From Bdellovibrionales bacterium (GTDB taxonomy: Bacteria > Bdellovibrionota_G > JALEGL01 > JAGRMV01): a stretch of 39,292 nt of DNA. Location of the stretch: the NCBI GenBank assembly GCA_020434345.1, contig JAGRAZ010000011.1:1-39292 (forward strand), read 5' to 3'. Every line of letters begins with the position of its first letter. Within the stretch, counting starts at the first letter, position 1. The notes beneath the pieces were generated by a model. That model saw nothing but the letters and a program-made list of their open reading frames with translations. It searched no databases and was not told where the DNA came from. Below are positions 38,709 to 39,292 of the stretch, piece by piece. The position numbers and the translations under genes were made by a program.

Positions 38709-39292
38709 ATGAATATTTTACTCGTTGGAAACGGTGGACGAGAACATGCTCTGGCATGGAAGATTGCACAATCTTTAAGGGTAAACACTCTTTTTGTTGC
38801 GCCGGGAAGTGATAGCATTGCACATTTGCCAAAAACCCAGTGTGTGGATATTGGCGCGACCAATTGCGAAGCATTGGTATCGTTTGCCAAGGAAAAAAAC
38901 ATCGATTTGGTGGTCATTGGCCCTGAACAACCTTTAGCAGAAGGGCTTGCAGACCTATGCATTGAAAACAACATCAAAGTTTTCGGACCACAAAAAAATG
39001 CGGCTCTTCTAGAAGCTTCAAAAATTTATGCAAAAGAGATCATGATTGAAGCTGGGATTCCAACTGCAAAAAGCAAAACATTTTCAAATTATGCTTCCAT
39101 TGTTCATGACTTAGAAACTGCTGATTACCCTTTGGTGATTAAAGCAGATGGTTTGGCTGCAGGCAAAGGTGTTGCTGTATGTAAAACATTTGATCAAGCA
39201 CTTACATTTGCAAAAGAAATCTTTGAAGATCAAAAATTTGGCATTGCAGGGTCCCGTACGCTGGTTGAAGAATGTCTGGTGGGTCGAGAATG
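38709..39292 (+). CDS. purD: Phosphoribosylamine-glycine ligase, N-terminal part (runs off the window)
   Basis: The frame starts MNILLVGNGGREHALAWKI, the first strand and glycine loop of PurD. It continues with LVVIGPEQPLAEGLADL and the ATP-grasp start ASKIYAKEIMIEAGIPTA. Then PLVIKADGLAAGKGVAV and VEECLVGRE are seen at the edge of the window. About 194 of the usual 420-430 residues are visible. PurD makes GAR from phosphoribosylamine, glycine and ATP. The 95-base gap after purH holds no clear terminator, so co-transcription is plausible. Confidence 0.95.
   Translation, partial: MNILLVGNGGREHALAWKIAQSLRVNTLFVAPGSDSIAHLPKTQCVDIGATNCEALVSFAKEKNIDLVVIGPEQPLAEGLADLCIENNIKVFGPQKNAALLEASKIYAKEIMIEAGIPTAKSKTFSNYASIVHDLETADYPLVIKADGLAAGKGVAVCKTFDQALTFAKEIFEDQKFGIAGSRTLVEECLVGRE

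Overview
The window reads as chromosomal DNA from a Gram-negative (diderm), AT-rich bacterium. Diderm identity follows from a retrograde lipid-transport set (MlaE/F/D-like), a Wzi-like outer-membrane barrel, an RND exporter, a lipoprotein and Lgt. The MlaD-like protein with a long C-terminal extension, a DUF3047-type protein and a TPR plus Ser/Thr kinase fusion fit best, in my judgement, with a deltaproteobacterial or Bdellovibrionota-like lineage. That placement is inference only; no rRNA or tRNA gene was seen.

Layout. (1) 1-9529 is a surface-glycan region. A partial HAD phosphatase is followed by a tightly overlapping minus-strand operon (PseB-like dehydratase, very short Gfo/Idh oxidoreductase, SpsF-like cytidylyltransferase, class III aminotransferase). 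After it come two family 2 glycosyltransferases around an ABC exporter, then UDP-galactopyranose mutase and a GalE-type epimerase. (2) lgt and rnr (9576-12409) continue the plus-strand run. (3) 12810-19964 is a five-gene minus-strand operon (nucleotidyltransferase/CDP-alcohol phosphotransferase fusion, RND exporter, internally duplicated membrane protein, GMC oxidoreductase, Gfo/Idh oxidoreductase). It looks like a pathway that makes and exports an unusual phospho-polyol lipid. (4) 20111-26117 returns to surface polysaccharide: a DUF3047 protein, a UDP-glucuronate 4-epimerase-like protein, a family 4 glycosyltransferase, a Wzx-like flippase and a Wzi-like barrel. (5) 26255-30146 holds housekeeping genes (pnp, rpsO, ssb) and a small lipoprotein. 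(6) 30260-36763 holds the TPR-kinase, alr and a coupled mlaE-mlaF-mlaD set. (7) 37057 to the end is purH and the first part of purD.

The most unusual signals are non-coding. All three convergent gene junctions longer than 100 bp (12410-12809, 21743-21923, 29391-29723) carry nested inverted repeats. Copies at 12436-12517, 12695-12774 (opposite orientation) and 29433-29503 keep the same short unpaired motifs in the same order (CCTAYC, TCCGYTTCRCT-like, CCAA, GTACGA). In the two best copies the stems change on both sides and stay paired, which suggests selection for a folded structure. A second, smaller hairpin family (AAATTGC/GCAATTT flanked by AAGG/CCTT) sits beside them at two of the junctions. 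Separately, the last codons of the MlaD-like gene are repeated about 110 bp downstream with nearly identical protein sequence but mostly different synonymous codons. This looks like the tail of a lost paralogue or of a replaced orthologue, and a block of four consecutive hairpins separates the two copies.
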